A stretch of DNA of 64,000 nt, from the NCBI RefSeq assembly GCF_003100395.1, contig NZ_CP029210.1:2356001-2420000 (forward strand), given 5' to 3'. The position numbers were made by a program, and so were the translations under genes. Shown here piece by piece: positions 26,434-35,858 of this stretch. The notes under the pieces were generated by a model. The model did no database searches. It was not told the DNA's origin and worked only from the letters and a program-made list of their open reading frames with translations. Every line of letters begins with the position of its first letter. Position 1 is the stretch's first letter. This DNA comes from Aquabacterium olei. GTDB lineage: Bacteria > Pseudomonadota > Gammaproteobacteria > Burkholderiales > Burkholderiaceae_C.

Positions 26434-27714
26434 ATGACGATCACCATCTTCCTGGGATCCCTGCTTGGCGCCATGGCGCTCGGCATGCCCATTGCCTTTG
26501 CCCTGCTGCTCAGCGGCGTGGCCCTGATGTACCACCTCGATCTGTTCGACGCGCAGATCCTCGCGCAGAACGTCATCAATGGCGCCGACAGCTTCACGTT
26601 GCTGGCCGTGCCCTTCTTCATGCTGGCCGGCGAGATCATGAACCACGGCGGGCTGTCGAAACGCATCGTGCATCTGGCCATGGCATTGGTCGGCCACGTG
26701 CGCGGCGGACTGGGCTACGTGGCCATTGTTGCAGCCTGCATGCTGGCCGCGTTGTCTGGCTCGGCCGTGGCCGACGCGGCTGCGCTGGGTTCGCTGCTGC
26801 TGCCCATGATGGTCGCAGCCGGACACGACAAGGGACGCTCCGGTGGACTGATCGCGTGCGCCGGTTGCATTGCTCCGGTGATCCCGCCTTCCATCGGGTT
26901 CGTGATCTTCGGCGTGGCCGCCAACGTGTCCATCTCCAAGCTCTTCATGGCCGGCATCTTCCCGGGCCTGATGCTGGGCGGCGCGCTGTGGTTCACCTGG
27001 TGGTGGCTGATGCGCAGAGAGCAGCTGACCCCTCCGCCGCGCAAGACGCGCGCCGAGGTCAAGGCGGCCCTCAAGGAGTCCGCCTGGGCGATGATGCTGC
27101 CCGTCATCATCCTGGTCGGCTTGCGCATGGGCGTCTTCACGCCGACCGAAGCCGCCGTGGTGGCCGCCGTGTACGCGCTGTTCGTTGCCACGGTGATCTA
27201 CCGCGAGCTGTCGATCAAGGACCTGTACCCAATCTTCGTGACCGCCGCCCGCACCAGCGCAATCGTCATGTTCCTGGTCGCGGCCGCCATGGTGTCTGCC
27301 TGGCTGATCACGGTGGCCGATCTGCCCTCCAAGGTCATCGAACTCGTACAGCCCTTCATGGACAGCCCCACGCTGCTGATGATCGCCATCATGCTGCTCG
27401 TGATGGCCGTCGGCACGGCAATGGACATGACCCCGACCATCCTGATCCTCACGCCGGTGTTGATGCCGGTGATCAAGGCGGCCGGCATCGATCCCGTCTA
27501 CTTCGGCGTGCTGTTCATCATCAACAACGCCATCGGGCTGGTCACGCCGCCCGTGGGCACGGTGCTCAACGTGGTGGCCGGCGTCGGCCGCCTGACGATG
27601 GACCAGGTGACCAAGGGCGCCCTGCCCTTCGTGGCCGCGCAGTTCAGCGTCATGTTCCTGATGGTTCTGTTCCCCTGGCTGGTCACCGTGCCGGCTCGCT
27701 GGTTCGGTGGCTGA
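26434..27714 (+). CDS. TRAP transporter large permease (DctM type)
   Basis: A 426-residue, about 12-segment membrane protein that carries out sodium-coupled transport in TRAP systems. Signatures include PFFMLAGEIMNHGG, LSGSAVADAAALGSLLLPMM, GCIAPVIPPSIGFVIFG and the C-terminal INNAIGLVTPPVGTVLNV. ATG 26434 has GGAGA upstream; the reading frame continues into dctQ but lacks similarity there. The leader CGGAGACCCCT is the same as before dctQ. It lies between the small permease and the binding-protein gene, the usual full set. Confidence 0.92.
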   Translation: MTITIFLGSLLGAMALGMPIAFALLLSGVALMYHLDLFDAQILAQNVINGADSFTLLAVPFFMLAGEIMNHGGLSKRIVHLAMALVGHVRGGLGYVAIVAACMLAALSGSAVADAAALGSLLLPMMVAAGHDKGRSGGLIACAGCIAPVIPPSIGFVIFGVAANVSISKLFMAGIFPGLMLGGALWFTWWWLMRREQLTPPPRKTRAEVKAALKESAWAMMLPVIILVGLRMGVFTPTEAAVVAAVYALFVATVIYRELSIKDLYPIFVTAARTSAIVMFLVAAAMVSAWLITVADLPSKVIELVQPFMDSPTLLMIAIMLLVMAVGTAMDMTPTILILTPVLMPVIKAAGIDPVYFGVLFIINNAIGLVTPPVGTVLNVVAGVGRLTMDQVTKGALPFVAAQFSVMFLMVLFPWLVTVPARWFGG

Positions 27715-27771
27715 CCGCAGTCAGCAACCGGCCCTCTCTTCGCCCCCCACCCTTCCAACGGAGACACCCTC

Positions 27772-28785
27772 ATGCGCAAGTTCGCGAAATTGCTCTGCAC
27801 GGCCGCGGCCGTGTCCCTGCTGCCCCTGAGCGCCGCCATGGCCCAGATCAGCGAGCGCACGATCAAGTTTGCCTTTCTGAATCAGATGGACCACCCACAG
27901 GGGCTGGGTGCACAGAAGTTCGCCGAGCTGATCAAGCAGAAGAGTGGCGGCAAGCACACCGTCAAGCTGTTTGCGGGCGGTGCGCTGGGTGGCGACCTGC
28001 AGACCGTGTCGGCCCTTCAGGGCGGCACCGTCGAGGTGACCGTGCTGAATGCCGGACTTCTGGCCTCTCAGGTCAAGGAGTTCGCTGCGATGGACATCCC
28101 CTTCCTGTTCAACAACAGCAAGGAAGCGTTTGCCGTGATGGACAGCGACTTCGCCAAGCGCCTGCTCAACCGCCTGCAGGACAAGAACCTGGTCGGCCTG
28201 AGTTATTGGGATCTCGGCTTCCGGAACATGACCAACAGCAAGCGCCCGGTCACGAAGCTGGAAGACATCAGCGGCCTGAAGCTGCGCGTCCTGCAACTGC
28301 CGGTCTACATCGACCTGTTCAACACGCTGGGTGCGAACGCCGTACCCATGCCCTTCACCGAGCTGTATGCCGCGATGGAAACCAAGGCGGTGGACGGCCA
28401 GGACAACCCGGTCACGCTGATCCACAACTCCAAGTTCTACGAGGTGCAGAAGTACCTCACCCTCACCCGCCACACCTACAACCCGCAGGTCCTGATGGTG
28501 AGCAAGAAGTTCTGGGACAAGCTTTCCGCGCAGGAAAAGAAGGTGTTCGAGTCGGCCGCGGCCGAGGCGACGGCGTACCAGCGTCAGGTCTCGCTGGAGC
28601 GCGAAGCCTCGTCGCTCGAAGCCCTGAAGAAGGCGGGCATGCAGGTCAACGAGCTGAGCCCTGCCGAGCTGGCCCGGATCCGTGAGCGCATCAAGCCCGT
28701 CGTGGCCAAGGCCACGCAGAACATCGGCGACGCGATGCTGTCCGAGATGAATGCCGCCATCGCCAAGGTGCGCGGCGCCAAGTAA
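27772..28785 (+). CDS. TRAP transporter substrate-binding protein (DctP type)
   Basis: A 337-residue periplasmic protein with a Sec signal ending near SAAMAQ (about residue 24). It shows HPQGLGAQKFAELI, the carboxylate-clamping Arg in GLKLRVLQLPVY near 170, and the ETKAVDGQDNPVT segment near 205, typical of DctP proteins that bind organic acid anions. Combined with the flanking quinate/shikimate and pca genes, a hydroxylated cyclic carboxylate such as quinate or shikimate is the best guess. Located 57 bases after the large permease with a GGAGA ribosome-binding site. Confidence 0.9.
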   Translation: MRKFAKLLCTAAAVSLLPLSAAMAQISERTIKFAFLNQMDHPQGLGAQKFAELIKQKSGGKHTVKLFAGGALGGDLQTVSALQGGTVEVTVLNAGLLASQVKEFAAMDIPFLFNNSKEAFAVMDSDFAKRLLNRLQDKNLVGLSYWDLGFRNMTNSKRPVTKLEDISGLKLRVLQLPVYIDLFNTLGANAVPMPFTELYAAMETKAVDGQDNPVTLIHNSKFYEVQKYLTLTRHTYNPQVLMVSKKFWDKLSAQEKKVFESAAAEATAYQRQVSLEREASSLEALKKAGMQVNELSPAELARIRERIKPVVAKATQNIGDAMLSEMNAAIAKVRGAK

Positions 28786-28794
28786 GGCGGGCCC

Positions 28795-29229
28795 ATGATG
28801 AAGAAGATTCTCGTCCTCAATGGTCCGAACCTGAATCTCCTGGGTACGCGTGAACCGGCGGTGTACGGCGCCACCACGCTGCCCGAAGTGGAACAGCAGC
28901 TGATCGATCTAGGCCGCGACCACGGTGTGGAAGTGACCTGCTTCCAGAGCAACCACGAGGGCGCCCTGATCGACCGCATCCACCAGGCGCGCCTTGAAGG
29001 GGTGGACGGAATCCTCATCAACCCGGGCGGCCTCACCCACACCAGCGTCGCACTGCGTGATGCCCTGGCCGGCGTCGCCATTCCCTTCGTCGAAGCCCAC
29101 ATCTCGAACATCCACAAGCGGGAAGCCTTCCGGCATCACTCCTATCTGTCGGATGTGGCCATCGGCGTCATCTGCGGGCTTGGCACCCAGGGCTATCACC
29201 TGGCGCTGCAACACCTCATCGCCCGCTGA
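28795..29229 (+). CDS. aroQ: 3-dehydroquinate dehydratase, type II (AroQ)
   Basis: A 144-residue type II dehydroquinase that forms dodecamers and interconverts 3-dehydroquinate and 3-dehydroshikimate. Motifs: [14 protein letters not shown] with the catalytic Tyr shortly after, [33 protein letters not shown], and [21 protein letters not shown] (His and Arg of the active site). It lies 9 bases after the TRAP binding-protein gene and within the TetR-controlled unit, so it is probably the catabolic copy serving quinate breakdown. Two ATG codons (28795, 28798) are adjacent. Confidence 0.93.
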   Translation: MMKKILVLNGPNLNLLGTREPAVYGATTLPEVEQQLIDLGRDHGVEVTCFQSNHEGALIDRIHQARLEGVDGILINPGGLTHTSVALRDALAGVAIPFVEAHISNIHKREAFRHHSYLSDVAIGVICGLGTQGYHLALQHLIAR

Positions 29230-29308
29230 ACGCGGGCACCTCGACCTCAACGCACGGGCCGAAGTGGCCGGGCCGTGTGCGTCCCTACGCCACTGAAGGA
29301 GCAAACTC

Positions 29309-30457
29309 ATGAGTCAGAAACTCGCTCGCGTTTCCATCGTTGCCGCAACGGCCTTGCTGTGCGGCGCGGCCTTTGCCCAGACCTCCTCGGTCACGCTGTA
29401 CGGCAGTCTGGATCAATACCTGAGCTACATGAAAAGCAGTTCGGGCAAGTCGCTGACCTCGTTGAACGATGGCTCGACGCTGCGCAGCCGCATCGGCTTC
29501 CGCGGCGTGGAAGAACTCGGAAACGGCCTGCAGGCCAAGTTCCAGCTGGAGCACGGCCTGTCGGCGGACTCGGGTGCCCAGGCCGACTCGGCCCGCTTCT
29601 TCGATCGCCAGGCCTGGATCGGCCTTGCCTCGCCCACCTATGGCGAATTCCGACTGGGCCGCCAGAACGGCATCGTCTTCGGCCGGGGCGATTTCATCGA
29701 CTACAGCTCGCGCACGCTGGGCTCGATCGTCAACAATTTCGGCACCCCCTCGCGCTACGACAACGACATCTCGTGGCAGTCGCCGCGCTGGGCCGGCGTC
29801 ATGCTGGAGGCCCATTACGCGCTGGGCGAAACCACCGCCGGCAGCGGCAAGCAGGCCATCTACCAGCTGGGCGTCGACTATGTGAACGGCCCCTTCCGCG
29901 TGGGCTATGCCGATATCACCGGCAAGGCCAACCCCAATTCGGCCGTGCGTGAGAACGTCATCTACCGCAACCTGTACGCCAACTACGACTACGGTCAGGG
30001 CAAGGTCTACCTGGTTGCCATCCGCAGCAACAACAGCACCAGTTCGACCACGACGAGCAACAACGGTGCGGCCATCATGAGCAACGTGGGTGGTCTGGTG
30101 AACGGCACCAACACCGCCACGAACCCAACCATTCAGGCCGACCTCCAGCGCTTCTACAACATCTTCCAGATCTCGGCCGATTACCGCATCACCCCGGCGC
30201 TGCGCCTCGGTGCGCTGTACGGCGTGATCAAGGACACGTCGGATTCGGGCCGCGACGCCAAGGGCGGCTCGGTGGGCGCCTATTACAGCCTCAGCAAGCG
30301 CACCACGCTGATGGCGATGTACGAATCGATGAGCAACGACACGAACGCCGGCTTCCGCCCCTCCGGCTCGGCGGGCGTGAACCCGAACTTCACGGGTGCC
30401 GACGTGAATGGCCAGCGTATCCACGGGATGCAGGTCGGTGTGATCCACCGCTTCTGA
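29309..30457 (+). CDS. Gram-negative porin (Burkholderiales Porin_4 family)
   Basis: A 382-residue outer-membrane trimeric porin. The signal peptide ends at AFAQ (residue 24). SSVTLYGSLDQYLSY, RSRIGFRGVEELGNGLQAKFQLEHG and FDRQAWIGLASPTYGEFRLGRQ are the usual N-terminal strands of this family, and the last residue is Phe, as required by the BAM complex. A GGAG ribosome-binding site lies upstream. As last gene of the TRAP-aroQ unit it probably lets aromatic or alicyclic acids cross the outer membrane. Thr/Ser/Asn-rich residues around 240-270 form an extracellular loop. Confidence 0.9.
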   Translation: MSQKLARVSIVAATALLCGAAFAQTSSVTLYGSLDQYLSYMKSSSGKSLTSLNDGSTLRSRIGFRGVEELGNGLQAKFQLEHGLSADSGAQADSARFFDRQAWIGLASPTYGEFRLGRQNGIVFGRGDFIDYSSRTLGSIVNNFGTPSRYDNDISWQSPRWAGVMLEAHYALGETTAGSGKQAIYQLGVDYVNGPFRVGYADITGKANPNSAVRENVIYRNLYANYDYGQGKVYLVAIRSNNSTSSTTTSNNGAAIMSNVGGLVNGTNTATNPTIQADLQRFYNIFQISADYRITPALRLGALYGVIKDTSDSGRDAKGGSVGAYYSLSKRTTLMAMYESMSNDTNAGFRPSGSAGVNPNFTGADVNGQRIHGMQVGVIHRF

Positions 30458-30507
30458 GGTCCCTCCCGGGGGCCGGTTGTCACGCTGCAATCGGCCCCCT
30501 GCCCCCC

Positions 30508-30569
30508 GGCCGCGAGACGCCCCCGCCCTGTGACACCCATCACAGGCAGACAGGTCTCGCGGCCTTTTT
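30508..30569 (+). terminator. Large bipartite terminator after the porin gene
   Basis: Outer stem GGCCGCGAGAC (30508-30518) and GTCTCGCGGCC (30554-30564), 11 perfect pairs, followed by TTTTT (30565-30569). Inside its loop a second hairpin CCTGTGA/TCACAGG (30527-30546) forms. This separates the TRAP-aroQ-porin unit from pcaB. Confidence 0.85.
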
Positions 30570-30637
30570 CATGCGCCCCTTTGCGTGCGCACTGCGCACT
30601 GCCTAACATGGGGCCCTGCAACCCTTGCGACACGCCT

Positions 30638-32011
30638 GTGAGCACCCTTTTGTTCGACCAGTTTCTTTCCACCGACGCCATGGCGGCGGTGTTCGACGGG
30701 CCGCACCTGCTGCAGTGCATGCTCGATTTCGAGGCCGCGCTCGCCGAGGCCGAGGCGGCTGAAGGACTGATCCCTCCCGCGGCGGCCCGCGTCATCCGCG
30801 ACGCCTGCCAGATCGACGCATTCGACGTGGCCGAGATCGCGCGGGCCAGCCGGAGTGCCGGCAGTGTCGCCATCCCGCTGGTCAAGGCCCTCACGCAACG
30901 CACGGCCTCGCTCGACGCCGAGGCGGCGCGCCATGTGCACAAGGGCAGCACCAGCCAGGACGTGATCGACAGTGGCAACGCACTCGTCACGCGCGAAGCA
31001 CTGGCCCTCATCGACGCCAGCCTGACCCGGCTGATTGACCGGCTGCAGGTGCTGGCCCGCGAGCACGCGGCCACGCCGGTTCTGGCTCGCACCCTGCTGC
31101 AGCCTGCCACCGTCACCACGCTGGGCTTCAAGATGCTGGGCTGGATCGCCCCGCTGCGACGCAGCCGCGACGCCCTCACCGAGCTGGCAGACAGCGCCCT
31201 GGCACTGCAACTCGGCGGCGCCGTGGGCACGCTCTCTGCGCTGGGCGACAAGGGGCCGGCCGTGGCACGTCGCATGGCGCAGTCGCTGGGTCTGGCCCTG
31301 CCGGATGGCTGCTGGCACACCCAGCGCGACAGCTGGATGCGTCTTGGCGCCGAAGTCGGCATCCTGACCGGCACACTGGGCAAGATCGCCACCGACCTGG
31401 CACTGATGGCACAAGGCGAAGTGGGCGAACTCGCCGAGCCTTCGGGCGGCGGCCGCGGTGGCTCGTCGGCCATGCCGCACAAGCGCAACCCTGTCTCATC
31501 GATGATCGCGCTCGCTGCCGCACACCGCGCGCCAGCCCGCGTCGGTGCGCTGCTGGGCTGCATGGCGCAAGCACACGAACGCGGCCTGGGTGACTGGCAG
31601 GCCGAGATGGCCGAGTGGCCCGGCCTGTTCCTGGGAGCACATGGTGCGCTGGAGGCCCTCAACGAAGCCTTCGCTGGCCTGCAGGTCGACACGGACCGCA
31701 TGCGCGCCAACATCGATGCGCTGCTGGGGCTGGTCTTCGCTGAAGCGGCCAGCGCCGTGCTCGCTCAAGCCATCGGCCGCGCAGACGCGCACCACGAAAT
31801 GGAAGCCCTCTCACGTGAAGCCGTGGCGTCGCGCACCCACCTGCTGGCTCTCACCCTCGCCCGTGTGCAGGCCAGCGACGCCCTGCGTGACCACGTTGAC
31901 GAGGCCTCACTGCGGCGGGCCTTCAGTCCGGACCACGCCGCCCGACACGCCGCCGAGCTGGCTCGCCAGCACCTTGCCAACCTGCCCTCTTCCTCTGACC
32001 CTCGAGCCTGA
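30638..32011 (+). CDS. pcaB: 3-carboxy-cis,cis-muconate cycloisomerase PcaB
   Basis: A 457-residue member of the fumarase/aspartase superfamily that lactonises 3-carboxymuconate, the product of protocatechuate ring cleavage. The superfamily signature GGRGGSSAMPHKRNPV lies near residue 270, with KGSTSQDVIDSG near 105. GTG 30638 aligns with the family start (STLLFDQFLSTDAMAAVF); ATG 30608 would add 10 residues. No ribosome-binding site is evident for either. It is followed 2 bases later by the fused pcaC-pcaD gene. Confidence 0.92.
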   Translation: MSTLLFDQFLSTDAMAAVFDGPHLLQCMLDFEAALAEAEAAEGLIPPAAARVIRDACQIDAFDVAEIARASRSAGSVAIPLVKALTQRTASLDAEAARHVHKGSTSQDVIDSGNALVTREALALIDASLTRLIDRLQVLAREHAATPVLARTLLQPATVTTLGFKMLGWIAPLRRSRDALTELADSALALQLGGAVGTLSALGDKGPAVARRMAQSLGLALPDGCWHTQRDSWMRLGAEVGILTGTLGKIATDLALMAQGEVGELAEPSGGGRGGSSAMPHKRNPVSSMIALAAAHRAPARVGALLGCMAQAHERGLGDWQAEMAEWPGLFLGAHGALEALNEAFAGLQVDTDRMRANIDALLGLVFAEAASAVLAQAIGRADAHHEMEALSREAVASRTHLLALTLARVQASDALRDHVDEASLRRAFSPDHAARHAAELARQHLANLPSSSDPRA

Positions 32012-32013
32012 CC

Positions 32014-33273
32014 ATGACTGCATACGACCACGATCTTCAGCGCGGCCTTCGCAACCGCCGCAGCGTCCTGGGCGACGCCTGGGTGGACCGCTCGCTCAAC
32101 GGCGCCACGGCCCTCACCGCCGAGTTCCAGGGCTTCATCAGCCGCTACGCGTGGCACGAGGTCTGGGGACGCCCCGGGCTTGATCACCGCACCCGTCGCA
32201 TCATCGTGCTGGCCATCACCACCGCGCTGGGGCGCTGGGAAGAGTTCCAGCTGCACATCCGCGCTGCCTTGACGGGCGATGACCCGGCCTCGCGCCTCAC
32301 GGTGGACGACATCAAGGAAGTGCTGATCCAGTCCGCCATCTACGCGGGCGTGCCCGCCGCCAACACGGCTTTCGCCGAAACCGTGAAGATCCTGCGTGAA
32401 CTCGGCCCCGAGTTCGCACCCTGGCTGGAGCAGCTGGACGTGCACACCGTGGCGCACCCGGGTGTGGGTGCCAGCCGCTTCACCAAGACCACCCCCAGCC
32501 TGCACTACACCGTGCGCGAGCCGCGCAATGGTCAGGCACCGCGCCGCACCATCGTGCTCAGTCACGCGCTCGGTTGCGACGTCATGATGTGGGACCACCT
32601 GGCCAACGTGCTGGCCTGGGACAACCGTGTCGTCTGCTATGACCACCGCGGCCATGGCCTCAGCGAGGTGCCTGCCGGTCCGTACACGATGCAGGACCTG
32701 TGCGACGACGCGGCCCGCCTGATCGACGAAATCGGCGGCCCGGTCACCTTCATCGGCCTGTCGATGGGCGGCATGGTTGGACAGGAACTGGCCCTGCAGC
32801 ACCCTGACAAGGTGCAGGCTCTCGTGCTGGCCAACACGACCAGTGGCTACCCGGCCGAAGCCCAGGCCGGCTGGGCGCAACGCATTGCCGCCATCGAATC
32901 CGGCGGGCTGGAAGGCATCGTCGACGGCGCCATGCAGCGCTGGTTCCATGACGGCTTCCGCGCCGCGCAGCCCGCCACCGTGGCACGCTGGCGTCAGCGT
33001 GTGGTCACGTGCGATGCACGTGGCTACATCGCCACCTGCCAGGCCATCAGCCAGATCGACACCACCGCCCGCCTGGGTCAGCTGAAGGTGCCCGTGCTGG
33101 TGATCGCCGGCGAACTGGACATGGGCACCCCGCCCGCCATGGCCAAGACCATCGCCCAGGCCACCCCCGGCGCCACGCTGGTGGTGCTGCCCGAGGCCTC
33201 TCACCTGAGCGTGCTGGAACAACCCGAGTCGTTCACGGCCTGCGTGCGCGACTGGCTGGCCGGCCTCGCCTGA
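32014..33273 (+). CDS. PcaC-PcaD fusion: carboxymuconolactone decarboxylase / enol-lactonase
   Basis: A 419-residue bifunctional protein. Residues 1-130 match 4-carboxymuconolactone decarboxylase (FISRYAWHEVWGRPGLDHRTR, ALGRWEEFQLHIRAAL, EVLIQSAIYAGVPAAN). Residues 160-419 are an alpha/beta hydrolase of the 3-oxoadipate enol-lactonase type, with nucleophile Ser250 (GLSMGG), Asp369 (GELDMGTP) and His397 (ASHLS). The two successive steps of the beta-ketoadipate pathway are thus in one chain. The order decarboxylase-lactonase is the reverse of actinobacterial PcaL as I know it. It sits directly behind pcaB. Confidence 0.9.
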   Translation: MTAYDHDLQRGLRNRRSVLGDAWVDRSLNGATALTAEFQGFISRYAWHEVWGRPGLDHRTRRIIVLAITTALGRWEEFQLHIRAALTGDDPASRLTVDDIKEVLIQSAIYAGVPAANTAFAETVKILRELGPEFAPWLEQLDVHTVAHPGVGASRFTKTTPSLHYTVREPRNGQAPRRTIVLSHALGCDVMMWDHLANVLAWDNRVVCYDHRGHGLSEVPAGPYTMQDLCDDAARLIDEIGGPVTFIGLSMGGMVGQELALQHPDKVQALVLANTTSGYPAEAQAGWAQRIAAIESGGLEGIVDGAMQRWFHDGFRAAQPATVARWRQRVVTCDARGYIATCQAISQIDTTARLGQLKVPVLVIAGELDMGTPPAMAKTIAQATPGATLVVLPEASHLSVLEQPESFTACVRDWLAGLA

Positions 33274-33294
33274 TCGCACGGCCCCACAGAACAA

Positions 33295-33328
33295 AAAGGC
33301 CCCGCGGCATGGTTGCCCCGGGGCCTTT
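33295..33328. terminator. Bidirectional terminator between pcaCD and pcaG
   Basis: Stem AAAGGCCCCG (33295-33304) and CGGGGCCTTT (33319-33328), 14-base loop, flanked by an A-run upstream and T residues downstream. It lies between two convergent transcription units and should stop both. Confidence 0.75.
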
Positions 33329-33379
33329 GTGCATCACGGAGCAGGCTTGTGGCCCGCCCCCTGCTTTGCTGTTCACCGA

Positions 33380-34018
33380 TCAGATGTCGAAGAACACGGT
33401 CTCCTTGCCACCATCCGGGGTGTCCTGAATGCGGATGTCGAAGCGATAGACCACCTCGCCGTCGCGCACCTCACGGCGGGCCTTCAGCGTGTCGCGCCGC
33501 ACCACCCATTCGATGCCATTGAGCACCGGGTCCTTCGCATTCGCGTCGGTCTCGTCCTCGAAGTACAGGCGAGTGTGCAGGCCGATGTTGATGCCGCGGG
33601 CAAACAGCACGAGACAGATGTGAGGTGCCTGCTCGCGGCCATCGGGATGGCTGACCTTGCCGGGCTTGATCGTCTCGAAGGTGTAAACCCCCGTGTCGAA
33701 ATCGGCACCGGTTCGGCCCCAGCCGCGAAATGCGGGATCCAGCGGCTTGTTCTGGCGGTCTGCCGGGTGGGCGTATTTGCCCGCTGCATTGGCCTGCCAG
33801 ACCTCGATCAGCACGTCCCGCAACAGCGAACCGGTGCCGTCGTACACGCAGCCCTCGATGCGGATGCGTTCGCCCTGTGTCTCGGGCTGAACCAGCACGT
33901 TGCCGAAGTTGTTCTCGAAGATTTCGAAGCCGGCCTGGCGCGGCGCCAGCCCGATGTGAACATAGGGGCCACCGGTCTGCGACGGGGTCTCGTTGAACTG
34001 GGTCAGAAGTGTCGTCAT
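33380..34018 (-). CDS. pcaG: Protocatechuate 3,4-dioxygenase alpha subunit PcaG
   Basis: A 212-residue alpha subunit of the intradiol dioxygenase that cleaves protocatechuate to 3-carboxy-cis,cis-muconate. It carries the shared beta-sandwich motifs (GCVYDGTGSLLRDVLIEVWQANAAGKY, FETIKPGKV, APHICLVLFARGIN, HTRLYFED) but lacks the iron ligands, which reside in PcaH. The N-terminal TPSQTGGPYVHIGLAP is typical. It follows pcaH with a 14-base gap on the minus strand. Confidence 0.94.
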   Translation of the reverse strand: MTTLLTQFNETPSQTGGPYVHIGLAPRQAGFEIFENNFGNVLVQPETQGERIRIEGCVYDGTGSLLRDVLIEVWQANAAGKYAHPADRQNKPLDPAFRGWGRTGADFDTGVYTFETIKPGKVSHPDGREQAPHICLVLFARGINIGLHTRLYFEDETDANAKDPVLNGIEWVVRRDTLKARREVRDGEVVYRFDIRIQDTPDGGKETVFFDI

Positions 34019-34032
34019 GGTGCAGCCCTCGC

Positions 34033-34937
<905 letters not shown>

Positions 34938-34939
34938 CC

Positions 34940-35857
34940 TCAGAGGGCGTCCGGCCGGCCGTCATCGGCCAGCTCGTGCATCAGCGCCGACAGCAACGCG
35001 ATCTGCCCTCCCCCATGCGCCGCGGCCGTGAACAAGCCGATGGCTTCATCCGGCGCCCCACGCAAAGCGCGCACCGCGAGGGTCCCGCGCGCTACCTCGT
35101 CACGCACGGCGCTCAGCGGGGTGAACCACACGGCGTCGACGTCCAGCACCAGCGTCCGCGCCAGCTCGGGCGTCAGCGTTTCCACCACACCGGCCACGGG
35201 CTCGGCGCCGATGCCATGAAGAAACCCGTCTGCGGCCTGACGAATGGCGGTGCCCGGCACGGCGAGCACCACCAGTGCGTCCAGCCGTTGCCAGTGCATC
35301 CAGGGCTGCTGGCTCAATCGGTGATCCGGGCGCATGGCGACCACCAGCGGCTCGCCCCATAGCGGCTCGAAGCGCAAGTTCATCATCCTGTCCGGCTCGG
35401 CCAGCCGTCCCAGCACGGCATCCAGCTCACCGCGTTGCAGCTGTGACAGCAACTCACCGTTGCGGCCGTGCACCACGCGCACCGTACCCGGGCCTGCGCG
35501 CTCACGCCAGGCAAGCACCAGCCTGGCCAGCCAGCCGGCCGGCATTGAGGGCAGCACCCCCAGCCGCATCAGCCCGCCCTGGGGCTGTGTCACGCTGCCC
35601 AGCGCCTGCTCCAGGGCGAACACCCCCTGCTGGGCGTGCCGCACGAACAGTTCGCCAGCGGGCGTCAGGCGCACGCCCTGGCGCTCCCGCACCATGAGCG
35701 CCTGGCCCACGATGTCCTCCAGCTCCTTGATGGTCTTCGTGACCGCGGGCTGGGTGACGGCCAGCGACTCGGCCGCGGCCCGCATGTTGCCGTGACGGGC
35801 GCAGGCCAACAGGCAGCGCACATGTTGCAGTCGGACCCTGTGCAGCAGGTTCGACAT
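34940..35857 (-). CDS. LysR-family regulator, PcaQ-like
   Basis: A 305-residue LysR activator. The HTH near residues 20-60 reads NMRAAAESLAVTQPAVTKTIKELE, followed by the effector-binding domain. The start HRVRLQHVRCLLACARHGNMRAAAE is characteristic of PcaQ/GbpR-type regulators of protocatechuate genes. Its ATG lies 1 base after the stop of the iclR gene, so both are made together, and it is codirectional with and upstream of pcaHG, its likely target. The inducer is probably beta-carboxymuconate or a later intermediate, by analogy with PcaQ. Confidence 0.83.
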   Translation of the reverse strand: MSNLLHRVRLQHVRCLLACARHGNMRAAAESLAVTQPAVTKTIKELEDIVGQALMVRERQGVRLTPAGELFVRHAQQGVFALEQALGSVTQPQGGLMRLGVLPSMPAGWLARLVLAWRERAGPGTVRVVHGRNGELLSQLQRGELDAVLGRLAEPDRMMNLRFEPLWGEPLVVAMRPDHRLSQQPWMHWQRLDALVVLAVPGTAIRQAADGFLHGIGAEPVAGVVETLTPELARTLVLDVDAVWFTPLSAVRDEVARGTLAVRALRGAPDEAIGLFTAAAHGGGQIALLSALMHELADDGRPDAL

Positions 35858-35858
35858 G

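Noticed and set aside
25851..28785. Naming the TRAP genes dctQMP for C4-dicarboxylates
   Set aside because: Family names only; the surrounding genes argue for a quinate/shikimate-type substrate.
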